Positions 11,401-20,000 of a stretch of DNA of 64,000 nucleotides are shown piece after piece. Under the pieces are notes generated by a model. That model was not told the origin of the DNA and ran no database searches. It saw nothing but the letters and a program-made list of their open reading frames with translations. Source of the DNA: Larkinella rosea (GTDB lineage: Bacteria; Bacteroidota; Bacteroidia; Cytophagales; Spirosomataceae); the NCBI RefSeq assembly GCF_003858635.1, contig NZ_RQJO01000009.1, forward strand, positions 1,178,001 to 1,242,000, in the 5' to 3' direction. The stretch's first letter is position 1; every line of letters begins with the position of its first letter. Position numbers and translations under genes: made by a program.

Positions 11401-14400
11401 CAGCCATTTCCGTCGCGAACCACTAGTGTGTAGGAGCCCGCGGCAAGATTGGTCAAAACCGGTGTCGACTGAAAAGCGGTTTCGTTGGGGGCATATTGGT
11501 ACGGAAGCGTACCACCCGAAGCCGTGAGTTCGAAGGATCCGTCGCTGCCCTGGTGACAATTGATGTCCGATTTTTTCGAAATAGATGCGAGTAGCTCAGT
11601 TGGCTGGTTAACGGTTACGATGGCGGTGGTTTTCACACAGCCGTTGGCATCCTGCACCCAGTATTTGTAATTGTCGGTGGGCAGACTGCCGAATGCGGGG
11701 CTGTCGGCGTAATCGGTGCCATTGGCCGAAAACCGGTAGGGACTGATTCCGCCGGAAGCCGAAACCAGGACTTCGCCATTCGCACCCTTGTAACAGGAAA
11801 CATGGCGCGTAACGGCCGCCGAAACGACGACATCGGTGGGTTGCGAAACCGTTACAGGGACGGATACGGAACAGACATCATCGTTAACCTGAATTGCATA
11901 GGTGCCGATCGGTAAACCGCTGAATTGAGGACTGTTCTGAAACGTAGTTCCTTTATCGATGGAAAACCGCAAGGGTCCAAACGGACTGGAACCGGTGGTT
12001 GAGACGGTGATATTGCCATCTTTTCCGCCAAAACATTTAACCGCCTGATTGCCTCCAATTGTGGCCAGTAATTTACTTTGAAAGGTTATGGTTTGAATAA
12101 TGGATTGTGTACAGCCGTTTTTATCACGGCCCCAAAAAGTGTAAATGCCTTCTTTCAGGTTGCCAAATGAGTTGGAGGTTCCAAACGTGGTGTTGTCACC
12201 TGAAAACGTATAGGGGCTCGAACCGCCGGACGCTTGCAGTATAATGACGCCATTCGTGCCTCCGGCACAAGTGACGGGCGTGTTGCCGGCTGTAATCAGC
12301 GTTAAGGCCGTGGGTTGATTGATGGTAATGGGTCGGGAAACCGCACAACCCAGTGCATCACGAACCCGGACAGTGTAGGTTCCCGCAGCAAGTCCGCCAA
12401 TGGTCGATGCACCCTGAAACGGATTGGCGTCGATGGCATAGGAGTAGGGAGCAGTGCCGCCGTCGGGCCGGATCTGAACACTGCCGTTGCTGCCACTGAA
12501 ACAGCTCACATCGAGGGTGGTTACGGCCGGGAGGACCAGTTCGGAAGGTTCCGGAACGGTAATGGCCGTGGTGGTTTTGACACAGCCGTTGGCGTCGCGC
12601 ACCTGATACGTGTAGCTTCCGGTAGAAAGTGAACCGAAGGAAGCGTTGGCGGAAAAATTGCTTCCGTTGGCTGAGAATTGATAAGGAGCAATCCCTCCAG
12701 AACCATTAATCGTTACGATTCCATCGTTGCCTTTGAAGCAGGAAACCGCATTGGTCAGCGTCGCCGTGGCGGCTAATTCGGAAGGTTGGCTGATCGTTAC
12801 CGGCACGGTGATCGAACAGACATCATCCCGGACCTGAATGGTATAATTGCCAACCGGCAAACCGCCAAACTGGGGATTGTTCTGATACGTTTTTCCGTTG
12901 TCGATGGAATACCGCAACTGTCCGAACGGACTCGAGCCGGTGGTCGAGACCGTTGCGGTTCCGTCTTTTCCGCCAAAGCATTTGACCGGGTCACTGCTGG
13001 ATACCGTTGCAACGAGTCGGCTTTGGAAGGTAATGGTCTGGGAAATGGACTGCGTACACCCGTTTTTGGCGCGACCCCAAAAGGTATATGTGCCTTCTTT
13101 CAGGTTGCCAAACGAGTTGGAAGCCCCGAAACTGGCGTTGTCGATTGAAAAGGTATACGGATTTGAACCTCCGGATGCCTGTAAGGTGATCACACCGTTC
13201 GAACCGCCAGCACAGGTAACGGGCGTATTTCCTGCCGAAGTCAGGGTCAGAGCCGAAGGCTGGCCGATCGTAACCGGGCGGGTCGCCGAACAGCCCAGCG
13301 CATCACGCACCCGGACGGTATACGTTCCCGCAGCTAGCCCGCCGATGGTCGATGCACCCTGAAACGGATTGGCGTCAATCGCATACGAATAGGGAGCGGT
13401 TCCTCCGCCCGGCGTGATTTGGACACTTCCGTTATTTCCCCCGAAACAACTTACGTCGAAGGGCGCTACCGTGGGAATAACCAGTTCGGAGGGTTCCGGT
13501 ACAATGACGGAATTGCTGATTTTGACGCAGCCGTTGGCATCACGAACTTGATAGGTATAAGCGCCGGCTGACAATGAGCCAAAACCACTATTAGCCGAGA
13601 AGTCGGTTCCGTTAGCCGAGAATTGGTAGGGGCCTGTTCCGCCGGAACCGCTCACGGTAATGATGCCATCGTTCCCTTTGAAGCAGGAAACCGCTTTGGT
13701 CAGTGTAGCGTTGGCCGCCAAATCGGCAGGTTGGTTGACAGTTACCGGTACGGTTACCGAGCAGACATCATCTTTAACTAATACGGTGTAACTTCCGGCC
13801 GCCAGCCCACCGAATTGGGGGCTGCTCTGAAAAGTGTTCCCGTTGTCGAGCGAAAACTTGAATGCCCCGGATGGACTCGAGCCTGCGGTCGAAACCGTAA
13901 CACTCCCATCTTTTCCGCCAAAGCAACGCGCTGATTCGACTCCGGCTATTTTGGCAACGAGACTGCTCTGAAAACCGATCGTTTCCGAAACCGATTGACT
14001 ACACCCATTGGCATCCCGAACCTGAAAGGTATAAGTTCCCTCCGACAAACCGCTAAAATTGGCCGAGCCGACAAAGTTTTTTCCGTCGATGGAAAATGTA
14101 TACGGAGCCGTTCCACCGGTAGCTTTTACCGTAACAGAACCGTTTTTACCCCCCGCGCAGCTGACATTGTTCTTGTTGTCGACCGAAGCAACCAGGGCCG
14201 ATCCCTGACCGACGGTTGCATTCGCCGAAGCAACGCATCCCGAAGCATCCCGTACCTGGATTGTGTACGTACCACCCGCCAACCCACCAAATGTGTTGCT
14301 GCTGCCGAAGGCTCCGCCGTTGAGCGAGTAGGTGTAAGGGCTTTTTCCGCCCGAAGGAGTTGCCGTCACACTACCGGAATTTCCGCCCGAGCAGGCTACA

Positions 14401-15554
14401 TTGGAGCCAGAAGCCTGCAAGCTCAAATCATTGGCTACGCTGAACTGTTGACGGGTATACATCACGCCATCGATCAGCGCACTAACCCATTGCGAACCGG
14501 ATTGTGTCGGCGTAAAAGTTACTTTACTACCGTACGGCAAAACCGTTCCCTGATTACTCAGTGATCCGCTGGATGTATCGTATATGACAAACCGGCGCAG
14601 GGAATCGATCAAAACGCCATTGACAAATACTTTGTACCATTCGCCGTCGTAGGTAAGCGTAAAGGTGGCATTGGTATAATTTCCCGGGTAATCGGTACGG
14701 GATACGTCACTGGTATACGTGGCTTTTTCGACACTAAAACCGGTGTTGCTAATGTACCGGATGTTCATGGCACCGAAATTTTCGGCACCAATACCAATGG
14801 AAAAATCGCCGTTTATGGTGGCTCCGTTGTGTTTATAAACGATCGTGAGCGGTGTATTACCCGCGTACTGATTCAGGCTGGTGAATTTGACCGTTCCTTC
14901 GTAATTGACCGACCCATCGGAGACCGTATGTGAGGAGGGTTTCGGATCACCCAGGTCGCTAATGGTATGCCCACCGTCGGAAAGCGGTGCGCCGTTGACA
15001 GTGATTTTCCCTACTTGGGTTCGTCCGCTTTTGTTACTGGCAAGAAAAACGTAATAGTGGACCAGCACGTGAGCTCCAAGCTGCAGAGGTTCACATTTAC
15101 CCACCGAAACCGGGGAAGATAAGCGGCTGTAGGGTGGAGAAGAGTCGGCCGGACCGATCCCATTTCCTCCCTGACTGGCACTGCCCGGCACTTCAACGTA
15201 CGTGTAATCATCTTTCACAACAACCTGATACGGCACACTTCCACAATCATCACTCACCCGAATAACATCACCCGGTTTGAGAACGCCATAGTCGAATTGG
15301 ATAAACCCCAGGCTGTTGGCAAAATAGGTGAATTCATACGTTGGGAAGGGTTGCCCATTCCGTGTAAAATGGATTTTATTCGGGTCGGTACAAATGTGAT
15401 TGTACGTATTGATCCGCCGGTCGGTGTAGCGGATGGGGTTCATAAACAGCTTGTTCTGCGCAGCCGCCCGCTGAGCCACTAAGCCTCCCGTCAGCAGAAT
15501 AAACAGAACAAAACCAAACGAATGTCGGACAAAGCGCGTAAAGAGTGTGGCCAC
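8424..15554 (-). CDS. giant SprB-repeat adhesin with T9SS type A sorting domain
   Basis: 2376 residues, starting at GTG 15554 (no nearby in-frame ATG precedes the signal sequence, which ends near RAAAQ). An N-terminal region of about 385 residues (IRYTDRRINTYNHICTDPNK) precedes about 22 SprB-type repeats. Each repeat has the pattern C.GG.NG.V then GG..PY.YS.. then F.GL..G.YT..V.D..GC. Repeats in the middle form a higher-order array with a 315-residue period. The last 75 residues (LEVFPNPNYGKFTVKV ... LYIVSIRAGKSSLLSRILV) are a T9SS type A sorting domain, so the protein should cross the outer membrane by T9SS and be surface-attached. SprB of Flavobacterium johnsoniae is a gliding-motility adhesin. 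Whether this one serves gliding or attachment cannot be told. It is the first gene of a three-gene operon. Confidence 0.88.
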   Translation of the reverse strand: MATLFTRFVRHSFGFVLFILLTGGLVAQRAAAQNKLFMNPIRYTDRRINTYNHICTDPNKIHFTRNGQPFPTYEFTYFANSLGFIQFDYGVLKPGDVIRVSDDCGSVPYQVVVKDDYTYVEVPGSASQGGNGIGPADSSPPYSRLSSPVSVGKCEPLQLGAHVLVHYYVFLASNKSGRTQVGKITVNGAPLSDGGHTISDLGDPKPSSHTVSDGSVNYEGTVKFTSLNQYAGNTPLTIVYKHNGATINGDFSIGIGAENFGAMNIRYISNTGFSVEKATYTSDVSRTDYPGNYTNATFTLTYDGEWYKVFVNGVLIDSLRRFVIYDTSSGSLSNQGTVLPYGSKVTFTPTQSGSQWVSALIDGVMYTRQQFSVANDLSLQASGSNVACSGGNSGSVTATPSGGKSPYTYSLNGGAFGSSNTFGGLAGGTYTIQVRDASGCVASANATVGQGSALVASVDNKNNVSCAGGKNGSVTVKATGGTAPYTFSIDGKNFVGSANFSGLSEGTYTFQVRDANGCSQSVSETIGFQSSLVAKIAGVESARCFGGKDGSVTVSTAGSSPSGAFKFSLDNGNTFQSSPQFGGLAAGSYTVLVKDDVCSVTVPVTVNQPADLAANATLTKAVSCFKGNDGIITVSGSGGTGPYQFSANGTDFSANSGFGSLSAGAYTYQVRDANGCVKISNSVIVPEPSELVIPTVAPFDVSCFGGNNGSVQITPGGGTAPYSYAIDANPFQGASTIGGLAAGTYTVRVRDALGCSATRPVTIGQPSALTLTSAGNTPVTCAGGSNGVITLQASGGSNPYTFSIDNASFGASNSFGNLKEGTYTFWGRAKNGCTQSISQTITFQSRLVATVSSSDPVKCFGGKDGTATVSTTGSSPFGQLRYSIDNGKTYQNNPQFGGLPVGNYTIQVRDDVCSITVPVTISQPSELAATATLTNAVSCFKGNDGIVTINGSGGIAPYQFSANGSNFSANASFGSLSTGSYTYQVRDANGCVKTTTAITVPEPSELVLPAVTTLDVSCFSGSNGSVQIRPDGGTAPYSYAIDANPFQGASTIGGLAAGTYTVRVRDALGCAVSRPITINQPTALTLITAGNTPVTCAGGTNGVIILQASGGSSPYTFSGDNTTFGTSNSFGNLKEGIYTFWGRDKNGCTQSIIQTITFQSKLLATIGGNQAVKCFGGKDGNITVSTTGSSPFGPLRFSIDKGTTFQNSPQFSGLPIGTYAIQVNDDVCSVSVPVTVSQPTDVVVSAAVTRHVSCYKGANGEVLVSASGGISPYRFSANGTDYADSPAFGSLPTDNYKYWVQDANGCVKTTAIVTVNQPTELLASISKKSDINCHQGSDGSFELTASGGTLPYQYAPNETAFQSTPVLTNLAAGSYTLVVRDGNGCRRTVAGELLQPTAPFTIKLASQKNLTCFEDKSGRLALAPSGGTAPYRLSIDNQTFQETTVFDGLSAITYTIYGKDAHNCPVTLPNQTLTQPADIRVSLVRKLDVDCEYYERGEVLVGAEGGNGQFTYLWSGNGFAGQTASASSNKTGLFTELIAGNYTVTARDVAGCTKDFPVTVIPKSSRIRFEWDKALPSNCTSADGSISVKNVNGGHPPYQYRISTQSTVSAASSFGGLTNGTYIITVADSLCAYNQAIDLSIASSLKATVSISPISCAVPTANLSVDAITGGNGNYTVALDGTNFTTNRQFNNLRPNVYALTIQDNPLSCRSVQSVEIKEQNRSDLQLVSKKDISCFGGNDGVITVTGDNNTGPFQYAVNTGGFQAGGQFSGLTMGAYKLSAKNRFGCVDSIRVTLSQPTELLGTLTKKDNDCFGDQTGRLEISGSGGTTPYQYTINNQPFQSTGAFPSLKAGSYTVQIKDAKNCLYTKNSELIQPTEVKLTAVYRDTVRCFGESNGAILALARGGTPGYRYSIDSVQYVSDSLFRELKAGVYTVFVQDAKQCLKKTTLLVTQPTVLDLALTSKADPLCAGEQNGRIEVVASGGNGAYVYSLDNSIRQLSGLFTGLTQAEYALKVTDRKGCTDTLSRLPLVWPQPLRSEIRTVSPRCSGEANGQITLTVGGGKGPFTARMDNQSSQATGDFSFANLSAGSYTIQVSDQNGCLLRLPATISAANPLNKIKPGGTVFTDSALVCKGQVVTLDAGNPGQTTQWFLNDKALSQQQVIQAVDPGTYRVEVRNASGCLETASFTLRNSTQALQSDFLIPTQAFVGDTVLALDITKPIPDKIIWTLPAEAFQVRTTSSTIAFVVVNEGNYTIEMKAFLGECNNLARHDLRIFKPDDVNNTDPRLGYQDLNIIEKLEVFPNPNYGKFTVKVKLARIEKAELTLIRSKTGEVVYSASNQGSDEYSFPVDLQLRPELYIVSIRAGKSSLLSRILVNP
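11600..13965 (-). repeat. 945-bp higher-order tandem repeat inside the SprB-like gene
   Basis: Four successive SprB repeats form a module that recurs every 945 bp (315 codons). Corresponding landmarks are the CCAAA(A/G)CA motif at 12028, 12973 and 13918, and the start of the following segment at 12076, 13021 and 13966. Two full modules (13965-13021 and 13020-12076) are followed by a more diverged partial third copy. The protein shows the same block order each time: KCFGGKDG, SCFKGNDG, SC..G.NGSV, TCAGG.NGVI. Confidence 0.85.
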
Positions 15555-15784
15555 AAAGTACAGGTTACGGATTGGAAAATTGCCAGACTGGCAGCTAGTA
15601 CAGAGTAAGACGGATTGAGGAAGAAATAGTAACGCAGTTGGTTTGAAAAAATGTTTTTCTGCAAGCCATCAGGAATTGGCAGTGACTTTTAATCTCCGCT
15701 CACGTCTTACTGGGGCGCTGTTTCTGGATTTTCCGGAATTGCATTACCGAACACGCCCTCTCGCTTAAACTCCTTACCATCCGA

Positions 15785-16984
15785 ATGAGACGAGTTTTAT
15801 TGCTACTGCTGCCGGTTTTGATTCTGCTGACTCGTTGTGAAAGGAAGGACCCGCTTCCGACAAATGGAGCGATTCTTGCATTTGGGCTTGAGAACATCTC
15901 CACGCTGAAATTTTCGCTGGATTCGACCGACCGGACGATCCAACTGGTGGTGCCGTACCGAACCGATCTGAAAAGGCGACGGCCCGTTATCCGCATCAGT
16001 GACGGGTGTCGTGTTGTTCCGGCAGCGGAAGTGGAGCAGGATTTTACAAAACCGGTTTTATATACGCTTATTGCCCCCGATGGCCGCCTTTTGGTTTATC
16101 GGGTGGTTGTAACCTCGGAAATCCAACCTCAGCCGGTAATTCAAAAACTGGAAACCGATACACTGGAGGCTGGTTTTCCGTTCCTGATCACCGGACATCA
16201 TTTCGGTGATTTTCCCCTCGATGTTTCTGCGGAATTACTCGACAGCAAGGGCGAATCCCATTCGGTTTCCAACCAATACCTTGATTCGACCCGGCTCCGG
16301 TTGTCGGTGCCACTCAGCCTGGAACCGGGGCCGTATGCGATTCGGGTGCGGGTAAAAAGTCAAGCAGTCGTTTCAAGTCAGCATCTGCAAATAACCTATC
16401 CGGCTCCCCAATTAATTGCGATGCCGCGTCGGAACCTAAGGCAGGGCGATACTCTTTTGCTAACCAGCCATTACGCTGACCCGATCCGTTACCGGTTTTC
16501 AGTTTTATTATCCAATAACGCAAAAAAATGGGCACTGCCATTGGATAAATCAAAAGAGGATAGCTTTCTATTGCCCATTTCGGCAGATGTGTTACCCGGA
16601 ATATACGAGGTTGTTATTCAGAATGATACCGAAAAGAAACAAAGCCGACAGACGGATTTTTTGCTGCGCGTATACGACCGGAATCAGCCATTTGTCACTG
16701 GTCTGAAAGAGACAACTAAATCGTATCGAAAAGGAAGCCAGGTTACCTTTCAAACCACTCATTTTGAAGCTTTTTCCGCCCGCTTCTATCAGATTCAGTT
16801 GCAGGGTGCCGCACGATCCTATGCCGTAAATGGTATTTACCAGACTGAAAAAAAACAATTGACGGTCGAGCTTCCGGCCACGATGACGAGCGGTTTGTAC
16901 CGGGTAAGTATAGTCCTCATTCGGGACGAAACGCTGGAGGAATACCGCATTGATCTCGATGCGATGCTGACGGTTTCAGATTAG
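15785..16984 (+). CDS. lipoprotein with DUF5018-like and IPT/TIG-like domains
   Basis: 399 residues. A lipoprotein signal (MRRVLLLLLPVLILLTRC) has Cys at 18, with an atypical Arg before it. Residues 28-110 look like the Bacteroidota DUF5018-type domain: ILAFGLENISTLKFSLD, a strand VPYRTDLKRRRPVIRISDGC, then FTKPVLYTLIAPDGRLLVYR. From about 117 there are two or three IPT/TIG-like Ig folds (PVIQKLETDTLEAGFPFLIT). The gene lies 39 nt before the Ig-repeat gene in the same direction and is divergent from the SprB operon across 230 nt. Probably an outer-membrane-anchored surface lipoprotein acting with the downstream protein. The function is unknown. Confidence 0.75.
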   Translation: MRRVLLLLLPVLILLTRCERKDPLPTNGAILAFGLENISTLKFSLDSTDRTIQLVVPYRTDLKRRRPVIRISDGCRVVPAAEVEQDFTKPVLYTLIAPDGRLLVYRVVVTSEIQPQPVIQKLETDTLEAGFPFLITGHHFGDFPLDVSAELLDSKGESHSVSNQYLDSTRLRLSVPLSLEPGPYAIRVRVKSQAVVSSQHLQITYPAPQLIAMPRRNLRQGDTLLLTSHYADPIRYRFSVLLSNNAKKWALPLDKSKEDSFLLPISADVLPGIYEVVIQNDTEKKQSRQTDFLLRVYDRNQPFVTGLKETTKSYRKGSQVTFQTTHFEAFSARFYQIQLQGAARSYAVNGIYQTEKKQLTVELPATMTSGLYRVSIVLIRDETLEEYRIDLDAMLTVSD

Positions 16985-17023
16985 ACTTAATCCCACCATT
17001 CCCGACCTTTTTGAAGCTATCTT

Positions 17024-20000
17024 ATGAAAACAAGATTACCGATCTCTATTCTTTTTATTTTTCTCCTGACTTCATTTTCAGCGCTGGCCAGTTCGGAAAA
17101 CAAACTTCCGATATGGCCAACGAGGTATACCGGATTGGCGGATCAGCCCACTGTTGCGGCAATCGAAGAGGCTTTGGCCAAAGGAACGCTCGTTGAAGTA
17201 ACCAATCTGGAAATTAGCGATGCATTTGTGGAGAAAGCTCTCACTCAGCTACCCCTGACGCTGCGCGTTTCTAAACCGGAAGCGGGCACCGGCCGAACGG
17301 TTCAATATGATCTCACAATTTTAGGGATAACCGTCACAACGGACGGCATTAAATTTACGTTGGGAGCTAAATTCATCATTCCGGGGACAGACAAAGCACT
17401 CTATTTTGGTGGCTCCGATATTCCTATGTCGTTCAAAGGAGGAGCGTTTAGTGGGGCAATCAATCTGATTGATGGAGGGAGTACGACGGATCTGGGAATG
17501 GGCCCCAATGCCCGATTCACGCTTGGGCCTCAAACGCAATTGCAATTCAGTTGTGGTAAATTTTCAGGGATTTCGCTGGATGGAGAATTGACGGTTAGTC
17601 ATAATTCATTGCTTGCACAAGGGATTAAGAATATCATCGAAAAAGACTTTCTGGTCAATACCGGAACTGACAATACGAGCGCCGGAGAATATCGGTTTCA
17701 TTTTAATACAGGTGTTAAAGACCAGTGGATCAGTATCATCAATCTGGATACGCCATCGCTTTGGGGGATTGGTTCGGGAAATTCGGATGAAGTAGGCCAA
17801 TGGTTTGAGAAATCGCCCCAGACCTCCACATTTACACTCGATTTAAGCCATAAACTGATAACCGTTAAGAAAAATAATCCTTGCGATCCGCTTCCATCTG
17901 GTCCGGTTTTGACGGCGGTTGATAACCGCACGAGCATTGGCGTGGGCGAGTCAGTGGATTTGAACGCATCAGGTTGTGAGAACAGCACCCTGGAGTGGCA
18001 GGGTGGTCCACCTGATAGCGGTTTTTGGCGGGTCAACCCCTCGGTAACGACCACGTACCGGGCGCGGTGCAAACGCTCGAATGATTGTATGAGTGGGTGG
18101 AGTGAAATCACCATCAATGTCATTGCTCCCCCAGTTCTTTGCGACCCGATTCCATCTGGCCCGGTTTTGACGGCGGTTGATAACCGAACCAGTATTCCAA
18201 TAGGCGAGTCAGTAGATTTGAATGCATCGAGTTGTGAGAACAGCACCCTGGAGTGGCAGGGTGGTCCGCCAGATAGCGGTTTTTGGCGGGTGAATCCCTC
18301 GGTGACGACCACGTACCGGGCGCGCTGCAAACGCTCGAATGATTGCGTGAGTGGGTGGGTCGAAATTACGATAAATATAATAAATGCTCCCCCTCCCTGC
18401 GATCCGAATCTGTCGGCCCCGGTTTTGACGGCTGAGCAGCCGCGGATTGCGAACGGGTCGTCGACGAACCTGACGGTGTCGGCCTGTGTGGTGGGGTATC
18501 TGGAGTGGGAAGGAGGAGATCCGGGGTCCTCGGTGAGTCCCGCCCAGACGACGACGTACAGAGTACGGTGTAAACAAAGTGATGCCTGTGTGAGTGGGTG
18601 GGCGGAGACGACCGTTGTGGTGGAGGGCGGATCGTGCGATCCGAATTTAACCGCTCCGGTGTTGACCGCCGAGCAGCCGCGGATTGCGAACGGATCATCC
18701 ACGAACCTGACGGTGTCGGCCTGTGTGGTGGGGTATCTGGAGTGGGAAGGTGGCGACCCGGGGGCCTCGGTGCGTCCGGCTCAGACAACGACGTACAGGG
18801 TGCGGTGCAGGCAAAGTGATGCCTGTGTGAGCGGGTGGTCTGAGACGACCGTTGTGGTGGAGGGCGGATCGTGTGATCCGAATTTAACCGCTCCGGTTTT
18901 GACGGCTGAGCAGCCGCGGATTGCGAACGGGTCGTCGACGAACCTGACGGTGTCGGCCTGTGTGGTGGGGTATCTGGAGTGGGAAGGTGGGGATCCGGGT
19001 ATGAGGGTGAGTCCCGCCCAGACGACGACGTACAGGGTACGGTGTAAACAAAGTGATGACTGTGTGAGTGGGTGGGCTGAGACGACGGTAGAGGTGGAGG
19101 GTGGATCGTGTGATCCGAATTTAACCGCTCCGGTGTTGATCGCCGAGCAGCCGCGGATTGCGAACGGGTCGTCGACGAACCTGACGGTGTCGGCCTGTGT
19201 GGTGGGGTATCTGGAGTGGGAAGGTGGGGATCCGGGTATGAGAGTGAGCCCTGCCCAGACAACGACGTACAGAGTGCGGTGTAAACAAAGTGATGCCTGT
19301 GTGAGTGGGTGGGCGGAGACGACCGTTGTGGTGGAAGGCGGATCGTGTGATCCGAATTTAACCGCTCCGGCGTTGATCGCCGAGCAGCCGCGGATTGCGA
19401 ACGGGTCGTCGACGAACCTGACGGTATCGGCCTGTGTGGTGGGGTATCTGGAGTGGGAAGGTGGGGATCCGGGGTCCTCGGTGCGTCCAGCTCAGACGAC
19501 GACGTACAGGGTGCGGTGCAGGCAAAGTGAAGAGTGCGTCAGCGGGTGGGCGGAGACGACCGTTGTGGTGGAGGGCGGATCGTGTGATCCGAATTTAACC
19601 GCTCCGGCGTTGACCGCCGAGCAGCCGCGGATTGCGAACGGGTCGTCGACGAACCTGACGGTATCGGCCTGTGTGGTGGGGTATCTGGAGTGGGAAGGTG
19701 GGGATCCGGGTATGAGGGTGAGTCCCGCCCAGACGACGACGTACAGGGTACGGTGTAAACAAAGTGATGACTGTGTGAGTGGGTGGGCTGAGACGACGGT
19801 AGAGGTGGAGGGTGGATCGTGTGATCCGAATTTAACCGCTCCGGTGTTGATCGCCGAGCAGCCGCGGATTGCGAACGGGTCGTCGACGAACCTGACGGTG
19901 TCGGCCTGTGTGGTGGGGTATCTGGAGTGGGAAGGTGGGGATCCGGGTATGAGAGTGAGCCCTGCCCAGACAACGACGTACAGAGTGCGGTGTAAACAAA

